Assembly (NCBI RefSeq): GCF_902652685.1 | Contig: NZ_CACRUY010000020.1 | Span: forward strand, 1 to 64,000 | DNA from: Mycobacterium sp. Marseille-P9652 | Lineage (GTDB): Bacteria > Actinomycetota > Actinomycetes > Mycobacteriales > Mycobacteriaceae | DNA: 64,000 nt | Direction: 5' to 3' | Part shown: piece after piece, positions 17,813 to 27,208 of the stretch | How positions within the stretch are numbered: the stretch's first letter is position 1 | How the letters are laid out: each line of letters opens with the position of its first letter | The notes under the pieces: generated by a model | Database searches by the model: none | What the model was told of the DNA's origin: nothing | What the model saw: the letters and a program-made list of their open reading frames with translations, nothing else | Program-made: the position numbers and the translations under genes

Positions 17813-18934
17813 TCAGTACCCCCCATTGTGGTAGGGGAAGGTGAGCGGATTGCCCCCGGTCACCGGACTCGGCTGCATGCCGATCGTGCGCCCCCACTGC
17901 ATCTCGAGTTCGGTGAGGTTGCCCTCCCAGCGGGACCCGGTGAAGAGCGAAGTGTCGATGCGGCTCAGCGTCAGGTCGACGATCATCGTGAGGTTGGCGT
18001 AGTCACCGCGGAACCAGTTCTTGACTGTGGACGTCGGCCACGGGTAGGTGGCCAGGCCGTCCAGGCCCTTGGTGAGCGCCGGTCCGGCGTCGGCGAGCGA
18101 CCGCAGCACCGGGGCGATGTTGCGGAGGTTGTTCACCAGAGATTCCTTGCTCTGGTGGATGGTGTCGGCCGCGATGGCGCTGAACTTGCCGAGTTGATCG
18201 ATCGCGTCGGCGATCTTGGTGCGTTCCTCGGCCAGGATCGCCAGCGCTCTGGGCAACGTCATGAGGGCCTTGTCCACCACCGGGTCCTTGTCGGCGAACT
18301 GCCCGGCGAGCGAGTTGAGGTTCTCGGCGGCGGCGATGATGTCGTCGGTCTGCGCGTTGGTGCCCCTGATGAACTCGTCGAGCTGGCCGAGCAGGCTGCG
18401 CATCTCGTTCTCGCGTCCGCCGAACGCCTTGGCTATCGCCTGATTGATTTCCTGCAGCTGCCCGATTCCGCCGCCGTTCAACAGGATCGACACCGAGGCC
18501 AGGGTCTGTTCGGTGGTCGGATACATACTCGCACGCGACAACGGGATCACCGACCCGTCCTTGAGCTCGCCGACCGGCGGCTCGTCCCTGGGCGGTGCGA
18601 GTTCGATGTGCATCGATCCCAGCAGGCTGGTCTGCCCGAGCTTGGCCGTCGCATTGGCCGGCAGGTGGACGTCGCCGTTGATCCGCATGGTCACCAGCGC
18701 ATGCCAGTCCTGCAGCTCGATCTTCGTGACGTCGCCGACGTTGACGTCGTCGACCCGCACCCGGGTGTTCTGCTGGATGGTGACCACGTCGGGCAGCTGC
18801 GCCTGGATCGTGTAGGCGCCCGGCCCCCCGCCGGCGGTACCGGGCAGCTTGAACGAATTCAGGCCTCGCCATTCGCATCCCGACAATGCGGCCAAGCAGG
18901 CGAGGCCGACCGCGGCGGCCAGCGCGCGTCTCAC
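17813..18934 (-). CDS. mceE: MceE-type lipoprotein of Mce lipid transporter
   Basis: 373 residues from a GTG overlapping the mceD stop (GTGA). The lipoprotein signal with lipobox LSGC near residue 20 marks it as the lipid-anchored member (LprK class). MCE domain about 38-120 (VRVDDVNVGDVTKIEL, LLGSMHIEL), then helical tunnel-forming sequence. The open frame extends far upstream, but that part lies on top of mceD and is not coding. Confidence 0.9.
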   Translation of the reverse strand: MRRALAAAVGLACLAALSGCEWRGLNSFKLPGTAGGGPGAYTIQAQLPDVVTIQQNTRVRVDDVNVGDVTKIELQDWHALVTMRINGDVHLPANATAKLGQTSLLGSMHIELAPPRDEPPVGELKDGSVIPLSRASMYPTTEQTLASVSILLNGGGIGQLQEINQAIAKAFGGRENEMRSLLGQLDEFIRGTNAQTDDIIAAAENLNSLAGQFADKDPVVDKALMTLPRALAILAEERTKIADAIDQLGKFSAIAADTIHQSKESLVNNLRNIAPVLRSLADAGPALTKGLDGLATYPWPTSTVKNWFRGDYANLTMIVDLTLSRIDTSLFTGSRWEGNLTELEMQWGRTIGMQPSPVTGGNPLTFPYHNGGY

Positions 18935-20265
18935 GGCGCCCCCGTCGGCAGCATGAGGTTTTGCAGCACCTGGGTCGAGCTCACGTTGTTCTCCGGGGGC
19001 GGCGGCGGCGCCTGCGTGGGCTGCGGCTGGTTGTCGAGCACCGCGGGCGGGGACGCCCCCGGCGGCTGCGGCGCCTCGGGCGGCGCGGGCGGCGTGTAGC
19101 CGGGGCGGAGCCAATCCTCGCTGTAGGTGATCTCGTTGGGCCTGGCCTGCGTCCCGACGAACGGGTTGATGCCCGCCGGGATGTAGTTGTAGATGCGGTT
19201 CTTGATGATCGGGTTGACGTATTGCAGGCACAACTTCGACACCCGGTCCAGCCGCGCCCGGGCCGCCGCCTCGATCGAGCTGCAGATCCACTGCGGGATG
19301 TCGGCGAAGTTGTTCAGCGCCAGGATGCCGGTCATCGCGCTCTGCGCCGGCTGATAGATGTTCATGAAGTTCTGGAACACCGTCGGGACGACGTGCAGGA
19401 TCTGCTTGATGTCGGCGCGGCTGTCGTTGAGGGCGGTCGTGATGGAGCTTAGCCTGTCGAACGTGACGCCCACGGATTCCCGGTTCTCGGCGAGGAATTC
19501 GCGTAGGTCGGCGAGCGCCCCGTCGAGGCCCTTGACCGCGTTCGCGACTTCGTTGGGGCTGTTCGACAGGATCGTCGTCACGCTGGCCAGGTTCTGGTTG
19601 AAGGAGGCCAGCAGGTCGCTGCTCGAGTACAGCGCCGAGACCAGCAACTGGAGATTGCGCACGGTGCTGAAGATGTCGTCGGCGTGGTCGCCGAGCGCCG
19701 AAATGGCTTGCGACAGTTTGATGACCGTGTCCCGGGCGGTATCGCCCCGGCCGCGCAGGTTGTCCGCGGCGGAGTTGATGAATTCGCCCGCCGAGTTCAC
19801 ACCGCCGGGGGTCGTCGGCTGCAGCGCGTCGGTCAGCTTTTCCAGCTGTTTGCGGAAGTCGTCCCATTCCACCGGAACCGCCGTGCGGTTGAGCGGAATC
19901 GACGCCCCGGGACTCAGTTTGGGTCCGCCGGAGTAGGCCGGGACGAGTTGGATCGCGCGGGGGGTGACCAACGACGGCGACAGGATTGCGGCGCGGGCGC
20001 CGGCAGGCACGGCGTACTGCTTGTCGACGGAGAACGTCACCTTGGAGCTCGCCGGCTGTGGCTCGATCTTGTCCACCACGCCGACGGCCACTCCGAGGAT
20101 CCGGATCTCGTCGCCGACGAACAGGCCGTTGGCCTCCGTGAAATAGGCGGAGTACGTGTTCTTTTCGACGTCATTCCACAGTCTCTTCGCCACCAGGAAC
20201 GACGCGACGACCAACGTCACGGACAGGCTGACGGCGGTCACCCGGCGCAGGGCTCGTCGTGTCAT
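18931..20265 (-). CDS. mceD: MceD-type protein of Mce lipid transporter
   Basis: 444 residues: membrane anchor (about 8-28), MCE domain (about 37-115, RILGVAVGVVDKI), long alpha-helical region and a Pro-rich C-terminus (about 385-430). Start overlaps the mceC stop by 4 nt; its stop overlaps mceE. One of six different subunits of the substrate channel. Confidence 0.9.
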   Translation of the reverse strand: MTRRALRRVTAVSLSVTLVVASFLVAKRLWNDVEKNTYSAYFTEANGLFVGDEIRILGVAVGVVDKIEPQPASSKVTFSVDKQYAVPAGARAAILSPSLVTPRAIQLVPAYSGGPKLSPGASIPLNRTAVPVEWDDFRKQLEKLTDALQPTTPGGVNSAGEFINSAADNLRGRGDTARDTVIKLSQAISALGDHADDIFSTVRNLQLLVSALYSSSDLLASFNQNLASVTTILSNSPNEVANAVKGLDGALADLREFLAENRESVGVTFDRLSSITTALNDSRADIKQILHVVPTVFQNFMNIYQPAQSAMTGILALNNFADIPQWICSSIEAAARARLDRVSKLCLQYVNPIIKNRIYNYIPAGINPFVGTQARPNEITYSEDWLRPGYTPPAPPEAPQPPGASPPAVLDNQPQPTQAPPPPPENNVSSTQVLQNLMLPTGAP

Positions 20266-21425
20266 TGCCCGCCACCTTCCGCGGGCACGGGGCTCGGCTC
20301 GGGAGTCGGCCCGGGTGAGGGCGGCTGCGACCAGATCGGGTGCGGCGCATTCTCCGGCGGAACGGGCGGCGTGCCAGTCGGCGGGTCGACGGCCTCCGAC
20401 GGCAGCTTCTGGTTGGGGTCCAGTGGCCGGTCGTACATCCGCGCGTCGAGGGTAGGGCCGCCCAGCTGACCGGGGATCAGGTTGGCGACGTATGCCTTGA
20501 AGAACGGCCCCGACCCCAGGACCTCGCCGAACGACATCGCGTAGCGCTTGAACTTCGGCAGCGTCTGCTGCAGGTCTTCCTTGCGGTTGTCCAGGATCTC
20601 GAGGACGCCGTTGAGCTTGTCGAGGGCCGGCTTGAGCTGGGTTCGGTTGTCGTTCACCAACCCCGAGATCTGGTGCGACACCGCGGTGAGGTTGTTCATC
20701 AGCGCGTCGATCGAATCCCGTTCGTCCAGCAGCGCCGCCAGTAACGCGTTGGAGTTCGCCACCAGGCCCGCGATCTGTTGGCTGCGCCGGCCCAGCACGC
20801 CCGACACCTTGTTGGCGTTGCCCAGCAGGCTGCGCAGTTGCTCGTCGCGGTTGTTCAGGGTTTGCGAGAACCGGGCCACGCCCTGCAGCGCGGGCCGCAG
20901 ATCGTCCGGTGTCTCCTTGAACGTCTCGGCCAAAGTCGTGAGCGCCGAGGACAATTGGTTGGTGTCCAGGCCACTGATGGTGGTCGTCAGGTCGCCCAGC
21001 GCCACCGGAAGGTCGTAGGGCGAGGTGGTGCGCTCCAGCGGAATGACGCCGGTCAGCGCGCCTTCGCCGCGCGACGTCAGCTCCAGCATCTTGCTGCCCA
21101 GAATCGTCTCGGTCTTGATCGACGCTTCCGTGCGGTCGCCGAGCTGAATTCCCTTGCGGACGGTGAAGCCCACCCGGACCTTGGTGCCCTCCAGCCTGAT
21201 GTCGCGGACCCTGCCCACACCCATGCCCGAAACCCGCACCGTGTTACCCACTTTGATGCCGCCGGCCTCGGAGAAGTACGCCGCGTAGTCGTTGGTGTTC
21301 TTGATGAACGGCAACTTGTCGTACTGGAAGGCGGCCACGGTGACGCAGAGCAGGATCGCGGTTCCGATCACACCGATCGTGACCGGGCTCCGCGCGCGCA
21401 GCGACTTGGGCTTCGGCAATCTCAT
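20262..21425 (-). CDS. mceC: MceC-type protein of Mce lipid transporter
   Basis: 387 residues from the ATG that overlaps the mceB stop (ATGA); an ATG four codons earlier is less likely. Anchor helix (about 16-36), MCE domain (about 42-120, VSGMGVGRVRDI and ILGSKMLEL), helical region, Pro-rich tail (about 335-387). Channel subunit. Confidence 0.9.
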   Translation of the reverse strand: MRLPKPKSLRARSPVTIGVIGTAILLCVTVAAFQYDKLPFIKNTNDYAAYFSEAGGIKVGNTVRVSGMGVGRVRDIRLEGTKVRVGFTVRKGIQLGDRTEASIKTETILGSKMLELTSRGEGALTGVIPLERTTSPYDLPVALGDLTTTISGLDTNQLSSALTTLAETFKETPDDLRPALQGVARFSQTLNNRDEQLRSLLGNANKVSGVLGRRSQQIAGLVANSNALLAALLDERDSIDALMNNLTAVSHQISGLVNDNRTQLKPALDKLNGVLEILDNRKEDLQQTLPKFKRYAMSFGEVLGSGPFFKAYVANLIPGQLGGPTLDARMYDRPLDPNQKLPSEAVDPPTGTPPVPPENAPHPIWSQPPSPGPTPEPSPVPAEGGGQ

Positions 21426-22462
21426 TTCGGCGTGCACCGCCCGCTCGGCTGGCCGAGCAGCTTGACGTAAATCGGATTGCCCCCCTTGCCGTTCAGCTTC
21501 AGCAACACCTCGCAGAAGTAGAAGCCGAAGTAGTCGCCGTTGAGCCCCTGGCGGGCCAGCACCTGGTAGGTGTCGGGCAGCTGCTTGAGCAGGTTGTCGA
21601 CGTACTCCCGGTCGGCCAGGACCTGGGCCGACATCCGGTCCGTCTCTTGCACCACGTCCTTGATCGGCTGCCGGGCCTGCACCAGCAGATCGGTGACGGA
21701 GCCCGCGGCCGCGTTGATGTAGGCCAGGCCGGTCGAGATGTCGTCCTTGCGCTGCGCCAGGCCGTCCACGAGCGCGGACAGCTTGTCCAATCCGTCGGAG
21801 AACTCGTGGTCGCGCGCGGCGAAGGTGTGCAGCACGGTGTTCAGGTTCTTGATCAGCTCACCGATCAGCTCGCTGCGTCCCGCCAGGGTGGAGGTCAGCG
21901 TCGAGGTCTGCGCCAGCACGGAGGCGAGGGTGCCGCCCTGCCCCTGGAAGATCCGCAGCAGTTCCCCGGACAACGCGTTGACCTGGTCGGGGTCCAGCGC
22001 CCGGAACAGCGGGCGGAAGCCCCCGATGAGCGCGTCGATGTCCAGCGCGGGCGACGTCCGCGCCAGCGGAATGGTCGCGCCGGGCGCCAGGCGGTGCGGC
22101 GGCCCGGGCCCCTCCTCGAGGGCGAGATAGCGATCGCCGATCAGGTTCTCGTACCGCACAACGGCTTTCGTGCCCTCGGTGAGGCGAACCCCCTTGTCGA
22201 CCGAGAAGCCGACGGTGACCGTGCCGTCGCGATGCAGGGTGAGGTCGCCGACCTTGCCGACCTCCACCCCGGCGATGCGGACGAAGTTGCCGGACTTCAG
22301 GCCGGAGATGTTGGTGAAGACGGCCTGATAGCCGGTGCGGTCCTCGAAGCGCAACTGCCCGAACACCGCGATGAGGGTGAACGTGAACACCAGGCAGATC
22401 GCGGTGAAGAGCGCGACGCGCGCCCAGATCTTGACGATGCCGGGCCTTTCTCCTTTGCTCAT
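21422..22462 (-). CDS. mceB: MceB-type protein of Mce lipid transporter
   Basis: 346 residues. Start fixed by the ATGA overlap with mceA; the longer open frame is the shadow of mceA. Anchor helix (about 12-34), MCE domain (about 40-118, RIAGVEVGKVGDL and LIGDRYLALEEG), then helices; no Pro-rich tail, as usual for MceB. Ends with a Cys-containing GRCTPK. Confidence 0.9.
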   Translation of the reverse strand: MSKGERPGIVKIWARVALFTAICLVFTFTLIAVFGQLRFEDRTGYQAVFTNISGLKSGNFVRIAGVEVGKVGDLTLHRDGTVTVGFSVDKGVRLTEGTKAVVRYENLIGDRYLALEEGPGPPHRLAPGATIPLARTSPALDIDALIGGFRPLFRALDPDQVNALSGELLRIFQGQGGTLASVLAQTSTLTSTLAGRSELIGELIKNLNTVLHTFAARDHEFSDGLDKLSALVDGLAQRKDDISTGLAYINAAAGSVTDLLVQARQPIKDVVQETDRMSAQVLADREYVDNLLKQLPDTYQVLARQGLNGDYFGFYFCEVLLKLNGKGGNPIYVKLLGQPSGRCTPK

Positions 22463-23727
22463 GGGGGCGGCTGACCCCCGCGGAAGAAGTAGCGCGGCGC
22501 CTCGGGCGGGTTCTTGGTGGTCGGGAAGTAGTTCGACCACCAGGGGTTGCCGGCGGCGACGTTGGTGCGGATCTCGTTCGGCGCGGCGCCCCACCCGGTG
22601 TCGGTGACCAGCGCGCGCACCGGGAAGTTGGCGCTCGGGTCCGGCAGCGACCCGCAGCTGGGTTTGCCGCCCGGGCCGCCGGTGGCATTGATCTTGGGCA
22701 GGTGCTTCGGGTACCGGTACGGGTCGTCGCCGAACAGCAGGCCGGCGTCCATGATGAACGAATAGCCGTTGCCGCCCAGCATGTCCCGGCCGCCGTGGTC
22801 GACGTACCACTGCGCACCCTGGAACAGGCACGTGAACGTCGGCGAGTACTTGTTGAGCAGCGCCGTGGTCGGATCGAGGGAGTTGACCGACGTGACGATG
22901 TTGGCCTCGTTCCGGCCGATGACGTTGATGCCGGCCTGACTGAAGCCCGCCGCGGACAACAGCAGCGCATCGAGCGACCGCTGGCTTTCGGTGAGGGTGG
23001 CGCTCGTCGTCGTCGCCGAGTCCAGGATCGACAGGATGTTCTGCGCGGCATCGGAATAGATGGCGGCCGTTTTGCCGAACAGCCGCCAGTCACGGTGGAT
23101 GGTCTCCATGCGGGGGTTGACGGTCAGCAGGATGTCGTTCGCCCCGGTGATCGCCTGCCCGATCCGGTCGCCCTTGCCGCGCACCGACTGCGCGAACGCC
23201 GACAGGATCGAGTTCAGCTTGGCCGGGTCGAGGGCCTGGACCACCGACTGCAAATTCTCGAAGACCGTGTTCACCTCGACGGTGACATTGCGGGAGTGCA
23301 GCACGGCGCCGGGCTTCAGGGGTGTGGCGCTGGGGTGCTCGGGCACGATCAGGTCGACGTACTTGGACCCGAAGGCGGTGGTCGACTTGATCTCGGCCTC
23401 GAGGTTGCTCGGCAGGTACTTGAACGCCTTGGGCTGCAACTTCAATTGCAGCTCAGCCGCTTTCACGTCGGTGCCGATGGACGCCACCTGTCCCACTTCC
23501 ACGCCGCGAAGCTTGACCTTGGCCCCGGTTTCCATCACCAGGCCGGCCCTGTTGGACACGAGCGTCAGCGGGACGAAGTCCTCGAACGTGCCGGAGAACG
23601 ACGCGGCGGTCAACGCGACGAGACCGCCGATGAGGACGAACAGCGTCGGCGCCAGCCAGATCGGGTCCATCTTGCCGGCGCGGACCCTGTTCATGCGGCC
23701 CGGGTCGCCGCTGTCGTGGTTGCTCAT
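22459..23727 (-). CDS. mceA: MceA-type protein of Mce lipid transporter
   Basis: 422 residues. Anchor helix (about 22-45), MCE domain (about 50-130, KLRGVEVGQVASIG and AFGSKYVDLIVP), then the Mce4_CUP1-like C-terminal region with conserved PTFTCLFQGAQW. Starts 4 nt upstream of the yrbEB stop boundary. First and usually longest-conserved Mce subunit, important for substrate recognition in studied operons. Confidence 0.9.
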   Translation of the reverse strand: MSNHDSGDPGRMNRVRAGKMDPIWLAPTLFVLIGGLVALTAASFSGTFEDFVPLTLVSNRAGLVMETGAKVKLRGVEVGQVASIGTDVKAAELQLKLQPKAFKYLPSNLEAEIKSTTAFGSKYVDLIVPEHPSATPLKPGAVLHSRNVTVEVNTVFENLQSVVQALDPAKLNSILSAFAQSVRGKGDRIGQAITGANDILLTVNPRMETIHRDWRLFGKTAAIYSDAAQNILSILDSATTTSATLTESQRSLDALLLSAAGFSQAGINVIGRNEANIVTSVNSLDPTTALLNKYSPTFTCLFQGAQWYVDHGGRDMLGGNGYSFIMDAGLLFGDDPYRYPKHLPKINATGGPGGKPSCGSLPDPSANFPVRALVTDTGWGAAPNEIRTNVAAGNPWWSNYFPTTKNPPEAPRYFFRGGQPPP

Positions 23728-23731
23728 GTCG

Positions 23732-24580
23732 TCATCCCGACAGGTTGAAATTGCCGTGCTGGCCGTAGACGGACAGCGAAATCATCAGGCAGACAAAGGC
23801 GGTGATGATCATCGACGTTCGCACGGAGCGGCCCACCGCCTCCCCCACCCCGGCGGGACCACCGGTCGCGTTGAAGCCGTAGTAGGTGTGCACGACCATC
23901 ACGCCGGTCGCCATGCTCAGCGCCGCCACGAACGACCACAGCAGGTCGTTGGGGCGCAGGAACGTGGAGAAGTAGTGCTCATAGACGCCGCGGGACTGCC
24001 CGTAGACGTAGATGGTGAGCGACTTCGCCGCGACGAACGACATCAACACCGCGACGGCGTACAGCGGGATCACGACCAGGACGCCCGCGATGATCCGCGT
24101 CGACGCGAGGTAGGTGATCGCGCGGATGCCCATCACCTCGAGCGCGTCGATCTCCTCGTTGATCCGCATCGCGCCCAGTTGGGCGGTCGCGCCGGCGCCG
24201 ATCGTCGCCGACAAAGCCAGCCCGGCCGTGCACGGCGCGATCATGCGGACGTTCAGAAACGCCGACAGGAAGCCGGTGAGCGCCTCGACACCGATGTTGG
24301 ACAGGGTGTCGTAGCCCTGCACCGCGACCAGCGCGCCGGTGGTCAGGGTCAGGAACCCGATGATGCCCACCGTGCCCCCGATGACCGCCAGCGCCCCGGT
24401 GCCCATGCCCATCTCGGCGATCAGGCGCAGCAGCTCGCCGGGATAGCGCCGCACCGCGTCGCCGGTGTTCGCCAGGGACCGTCCGTAGAACGCGGTCTGC
24501 TCGCCGAGCTTGCGGGTGGCGTCCACCAGCCGGGGACCGAGTTCGGCCAGCCACGACGGCTCGCGGGCGGCGTCGCTCAT
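23732..24580 (-). CDS. yrbEB: YrbEB-type permease (MlaE family) of Mce transporter
   Basis: 282 residues, multi-pass membrane protein of the MlaE family with the coupling-loop motif NEEIDALEVMGIRA (about 149-162), where an MceG-type ATPase would dock. ATG overlaps the yrbEA stop (ATGA). No ATPase gene is in this operon; in mycobacteria a single remote mceG serves all mce systems. Confidence 0.9.
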   Translation of the reverse strand: MSDAAREPSWLAELGPRLVDATRKLGEQTAFYGRSLANTGDAVRRYPGELLRLIAEMGMGTGALAVIGGTVGIIGFLTLTTGALVAVQGYDTLSNIGVEALTGFLSAFLNVRMIAPCTAGLALSATIGAGATAQLGAMRINEEIDALEVMGIRAITYLASTRIIAGVLVVIPLYAVAVLMSFVAAKSLTIYVYGQSRGVYEHYFSTFLRPNDLLWSFVAALSMATGVMVVHTYYGFNATGGPAGVGEAVGRSVRTSMIITAFVCLMISLSVYGQHGNFNLSG

Positions 24581-25344
24581 TTGGCGGTCACCTTGACCCC
24601 GAGCGCGGTGCTCAAGATGTTGATGAAGAACAACGCCATGAAGGAGAACACCACGGTCTCGTTCACCGCGTTGCCGACGCCGGTCGGACCGCCGCCGACC
24701 GACAGGCCCTTGTAGCAGGCGATCAGGCCGGCCGACAGCCCGAAGAGGGTCGCCTTGATCAGCGAGATCACGACCTGCGGCAACCCCGTGACCAGAGTCA
24801 TGCCCGCGATGAAGGCCCCGGGTGTGACGTGCTGGACGAAGACCACGAAGAAGTAGCTGCCGACCAGCCCGGTGACGGCGACCACCGAGTACAACAGCAC
24901 CGCGACGAAGATGGCCGCGAGGATGCGGGGCACCACCAGCGCCTGGATCGGGTTGATCCCGATCACCTTCATCGCGTCGATCTCCTCGCGGATGGTGCGC
25001 GCGCCCAGGTCGGCGCACATCGCGGTCGACCCGGCGCCCGAAACGACCATCGCCGTGACGACCGGCCCCACCTGGGTCACCGACGCCAGCCCCGCCCCCG
25101 CGCCGGAGAGGTCGCCGGCGCCGATCTCGACCAGCAGGATGTTGAGGACGAACACGATGAGCACCGTGTAGGGGATCGACAGCATGATCGTCGGAAAGAT
25201 CGACACGCGGGCGACGAACCAAATCTGTTCGAGGATCTCGCGCCAGGCCCACGGCCGGCGCACCACCGTGATCAGCGCTTCGGCGGTGAACAGGAAAAAC
25301 TCGCCCAGCGCGTTCATGGGCTTGGCAAGGGCCGTGCCGCTCAT
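24577..25344 (-). CDS. yrbEA: YrbEA-type permease (MlaE family) of Mce transporter
   Basis: 255 residues, first gene of the mce operon. MlaE family membrane protein with the EQ-loop motif REEIDAMKVIGINP (about 118-131) and five to six hydrophobic helices. Together with YrbEB it forms the inner-membrane permease. Its promoter must lie in the adjacent long intergenic region, which contains a low-GC inverted repeat. Confidence 0.9.
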   Translation of the reverse strand: MSGTALAKPMNALGEFFLFTAEALITVVRRPWAWREILEQIWFVARVSIFPTIMLSIPYTVLIVFVLNILLVEIGAGDLSGAGAGLASVTQVGPVVTAMVVSGAGSTAMCADLGARTIREEIDAMKVIGINPIQALVVPRILAAIFVAVLLYSVVAVTGLVGSYFFVVFVQHVTPGAFIAGMTLVTGLPQVVISLIKATLFGLSAGLIACYKGLSVGGGPTGVGNAVNETVVFSFMALFFINILSTALGVKVTAK

Positions 25345-26033
25345 GACGCGGGCTCAGCCCTGCGCACGTCCGCATACCTCAACGCGTTCCCCAATTTCGC
25401 AACACCATTGATCCGTTTGTAATCAGCTGGTCCGACGGTGTGCCGCGCTGTTTACAAACGACCGCGATGTCTCGTTGCGCGCATAGACCACGCGAGGAAT
25501 TTATTGGCAAAGCGATGAACGACATCAGGTTTGCAATCAACAAGACGAAAATCTGACCCCGTGCTGATGAAGCTGCGACAACGTCGCGCCGACGGGCGGC
25601 AAGGTCAGCTGAGCTGGGCTTTGAGGCCGTCGGCCGGAATTAAAGCCCTCGTCCGGGCGGCGCACGCGCACCAGTCGGCCGGCGTCGCACTGCGCCGCAT
25701 CGCGAGTTCAACACACCCATGCCAGACCTGTTCGACTGCTCGGCGCCGCCGCGACAATTCCGGCTATCGCCACCGCACGCCACGGTTCGGATTACTCGCC
25801 GAGAAGGCAAGGGTTGGGTTCAGGATGAGCACAACCGAAATGCCGCGGGGCGCAATTCTTCGGCCGCTCCCGAGGTTGGGTGCGGAATCCGTGATGGGCA
25901 ATCGGCGCGTCGCGTCGCGCGATACATTTCCCGCGCGGCCCGCTAGTCGCACATCGCCGGACACCTGATTGGGCCCGCCGCGTCCGGCAAAGTCACGAGC
26001 GCAGGTCACCGGATCGGCGTCAAGGCAAATGTC
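25345..26033. other. long intergenic region between divergent mce and cysK transcripts
   Basis: About 690 bases without a supported protein gene. The first 200 bases on the mce side are AT-richer than the surroundings and carry an inverted repeat (25414-25460). The open frames here (for example 25531-25968 plus) have Arg-rich, unstructured translations, no ribosome site and no family resemblance. The mce promoter must be in the left part. Confidence 0.6.
25414..25460. promoter_or_regulatory. candidate operator: inverted repeat upstream of mce operon
   Basis: CGTTTGTAA at 25414-25422 and its exact reverse complement TTACAAACG at 25452-25460 are separated by 29 bases, 70-116 nt upstream of yrbEA in locally AT-rich sequence. 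Two 9-bp arms about four helical turns apart could bind a dimeric repressor at two sites. Pattern only. Confidence 0.4.
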
Positions 26034-26039
26034 TATAGT
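26034..26039 (+). promoter_or_regulatory. -10 element of cysK leader transcript
   Basis: TATAGT, a near-perfect -10, ends 7 nt before the ATG at 26047. This places the transcription start on or next to that ATG. Confidence 0.65.
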
Positions 26040-26046
26040 GGGGCGT

Positions 26047-26118
26047 ATGCAACAGGCCACACAGCCGCGCCCCGACCTCACGTGTCGCACCGCCGCGGAC
26101 TGTTGTTGTTGTCGCTGA
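26047..26118 (+). CDS. leaderless polycysteine leader peptide, cysteine attenuator of cysK
   Basis: A 23-codon ORF, MQQATQPRPDLTC then RTAADCCCCR and stop, beginning where the TATAGT promoter predicts the transcript to start. Four consecutive Cys codons (TGT x4) sit one codon before the stop, with a further Cys at position 13. This is the signature of the leaderless polycysteine sORFs shown in mycobacteria to act as cysteine-responsive attenuators. Stalling at the Cys run when cysteinyl-tRNA is scarce would alter folding of the following 155-nt leader, which contains a plausible hairpin (GTGTTGC pairing with GCAACGC) before cysK. The peptide itself is probably only a sensor. Confidence 0.8.
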   Translation: MQQATQPRPDLTCRTAADCCCCR

Positions 26119-26273
26119 TCTCGGCGATTCCTTCCCAGCGCTGAGCGTGTTGCGCGTTTCCCGATCAGGGGAATTGAGACGGGCAACGCCACTGTTCGAA
26201 GAAGACGAACCGCCATCGAATCCGACATCCACCGGCAGGCTGACGAGTCCTGTACCGACGCCCAGGAAGACAG

Positions 26274-27206
26274 ATGAGCATTGCTGAGAACGTCACCCAG
26301 CTAATCGGAAACACCCCGCTGGTCCGGCTTAACCGGGTCACCGAGGGCGCTGTCGCCGACGTCGTCGCCAAGCTGGAATTCTTCAACCCCGCGAACAGCG
26401 TGAAGGACCGGATCGGGGTGGCCATGCTTGACGCGGCCGAAGAGGCCGGTCTGATCAAACCCGACACGATCATTCTCGAGCCCACTAGCGGCAACACCGG
26501 CATCGCGCTGGCGATGGTGTGTGCCGCGCGCGGCTATCGGTGTGTGCTGACCATGCCGGAGACGATGAGCACCGAGCGGCGAATGTTGTTGCGCGCGTTC
26601 GGCGCCGAGATCGTCCTCACGCCGGGCTCGGAGGGCATGGCCGGCGCGATCGCCAAGGCCGAGGAGCTGGCCAAGAGCGACCAGCGGTACTTCATCCCAC
26701 AGCAGTTCGAGAACCCGGCCAATCCGGCGATTCACCGCAAGACCACCGCCGAGGAAGTGTGGCGCGACACCGACGGAAAGATCGACTTCTTCGTCTCCGG
26801 GGTGGGCACCGGCGGCACCCTTACGGGTGTGGCGCAGGTCGTCAAGGAGCGCAAGCCGTCGGTGAAGTTCGTGGCCGTCGAGCCGGAAGCGTCGCCGGTG
26901 CTGTCGGGCGGCCAGAAGGGACCTCACCCCATCCAGGGCATCGGCGCCGGGTTCGTCCCGCCGGTGCTGGACATGGATCTGGTCGACGAGGTCGTCACCG
27001 TCGGCAACGATGAGTCGTTCACCATGGCCCGGCGGTTGGCCCGGGAGGAGGGGCTCCTCGTCGGCATCTCCTCAGGAGCGGCCGTCGTCGCCGCTTTGCA
27101 GGTCGCCCGGCGGCCAGAGAACGCCGGCAAACTCATCGTCGTGGTGCTGCCCAGCTTCGGGGAGCGGTACCTGAGCACGCCGCTCTTCGCCGACCTGGCG
27201 GACTAG
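26274..27206 (+). CDS. cysK: O-acetylserine sulfhydrylase (cysteine synthase A)
   Basis: 310 residues. PLP enzyme of fold type [10 protein letters not shown] carries the PLP lysine (about 44), TSGNTG (about 71-76) is the substrate/phosphate loop, and [10 protein letters not shown] (about 179-188) binds the PLP phosphate. It makes cysteine from O-acetylserine and sulfide. AGGAAGA precedes the ATG. It forms an operon with cysE, 2 nt downstream, behind a polycysteine leader ORF. Matches Rv2334 (cysK1) by position and length. Confidence 0.95.
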   Translation: MSIAENVTQLIGNTPLVRLNRVTEGAVADVVAKLEFFNPANSVKDRIGVAMLDAAEEAGLIKPDTIILEPTSGNTGIALAMVCAARGYRCVLTMPETMSTERRMLLRAFGAEIVLTPGSEGMAGAIAKAEELAKSDQRYFIPQQFENPANPAIHRKTTAEEVWRDTDGKIDFFVSGVGTGGTLTGVAQVVKERKPSVKFVAVEPEASPVLSGGQKGPHPIQGIGAGFVPPVLDMDLVDEVVTVGNDESFTMARRLAREEGLLVGISSGAAVVAALQVARRPENAGKLIVVVLPSFGERYLSTPLFADLAD

Positions 27207-27208
27207 CG

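Noticed and set aside
25531-25968. 145-codon ORF in the mce-cysK intergenic region
   Set aside because: No ribosome site, Arg-rich unstructured translation, no family resemblance.
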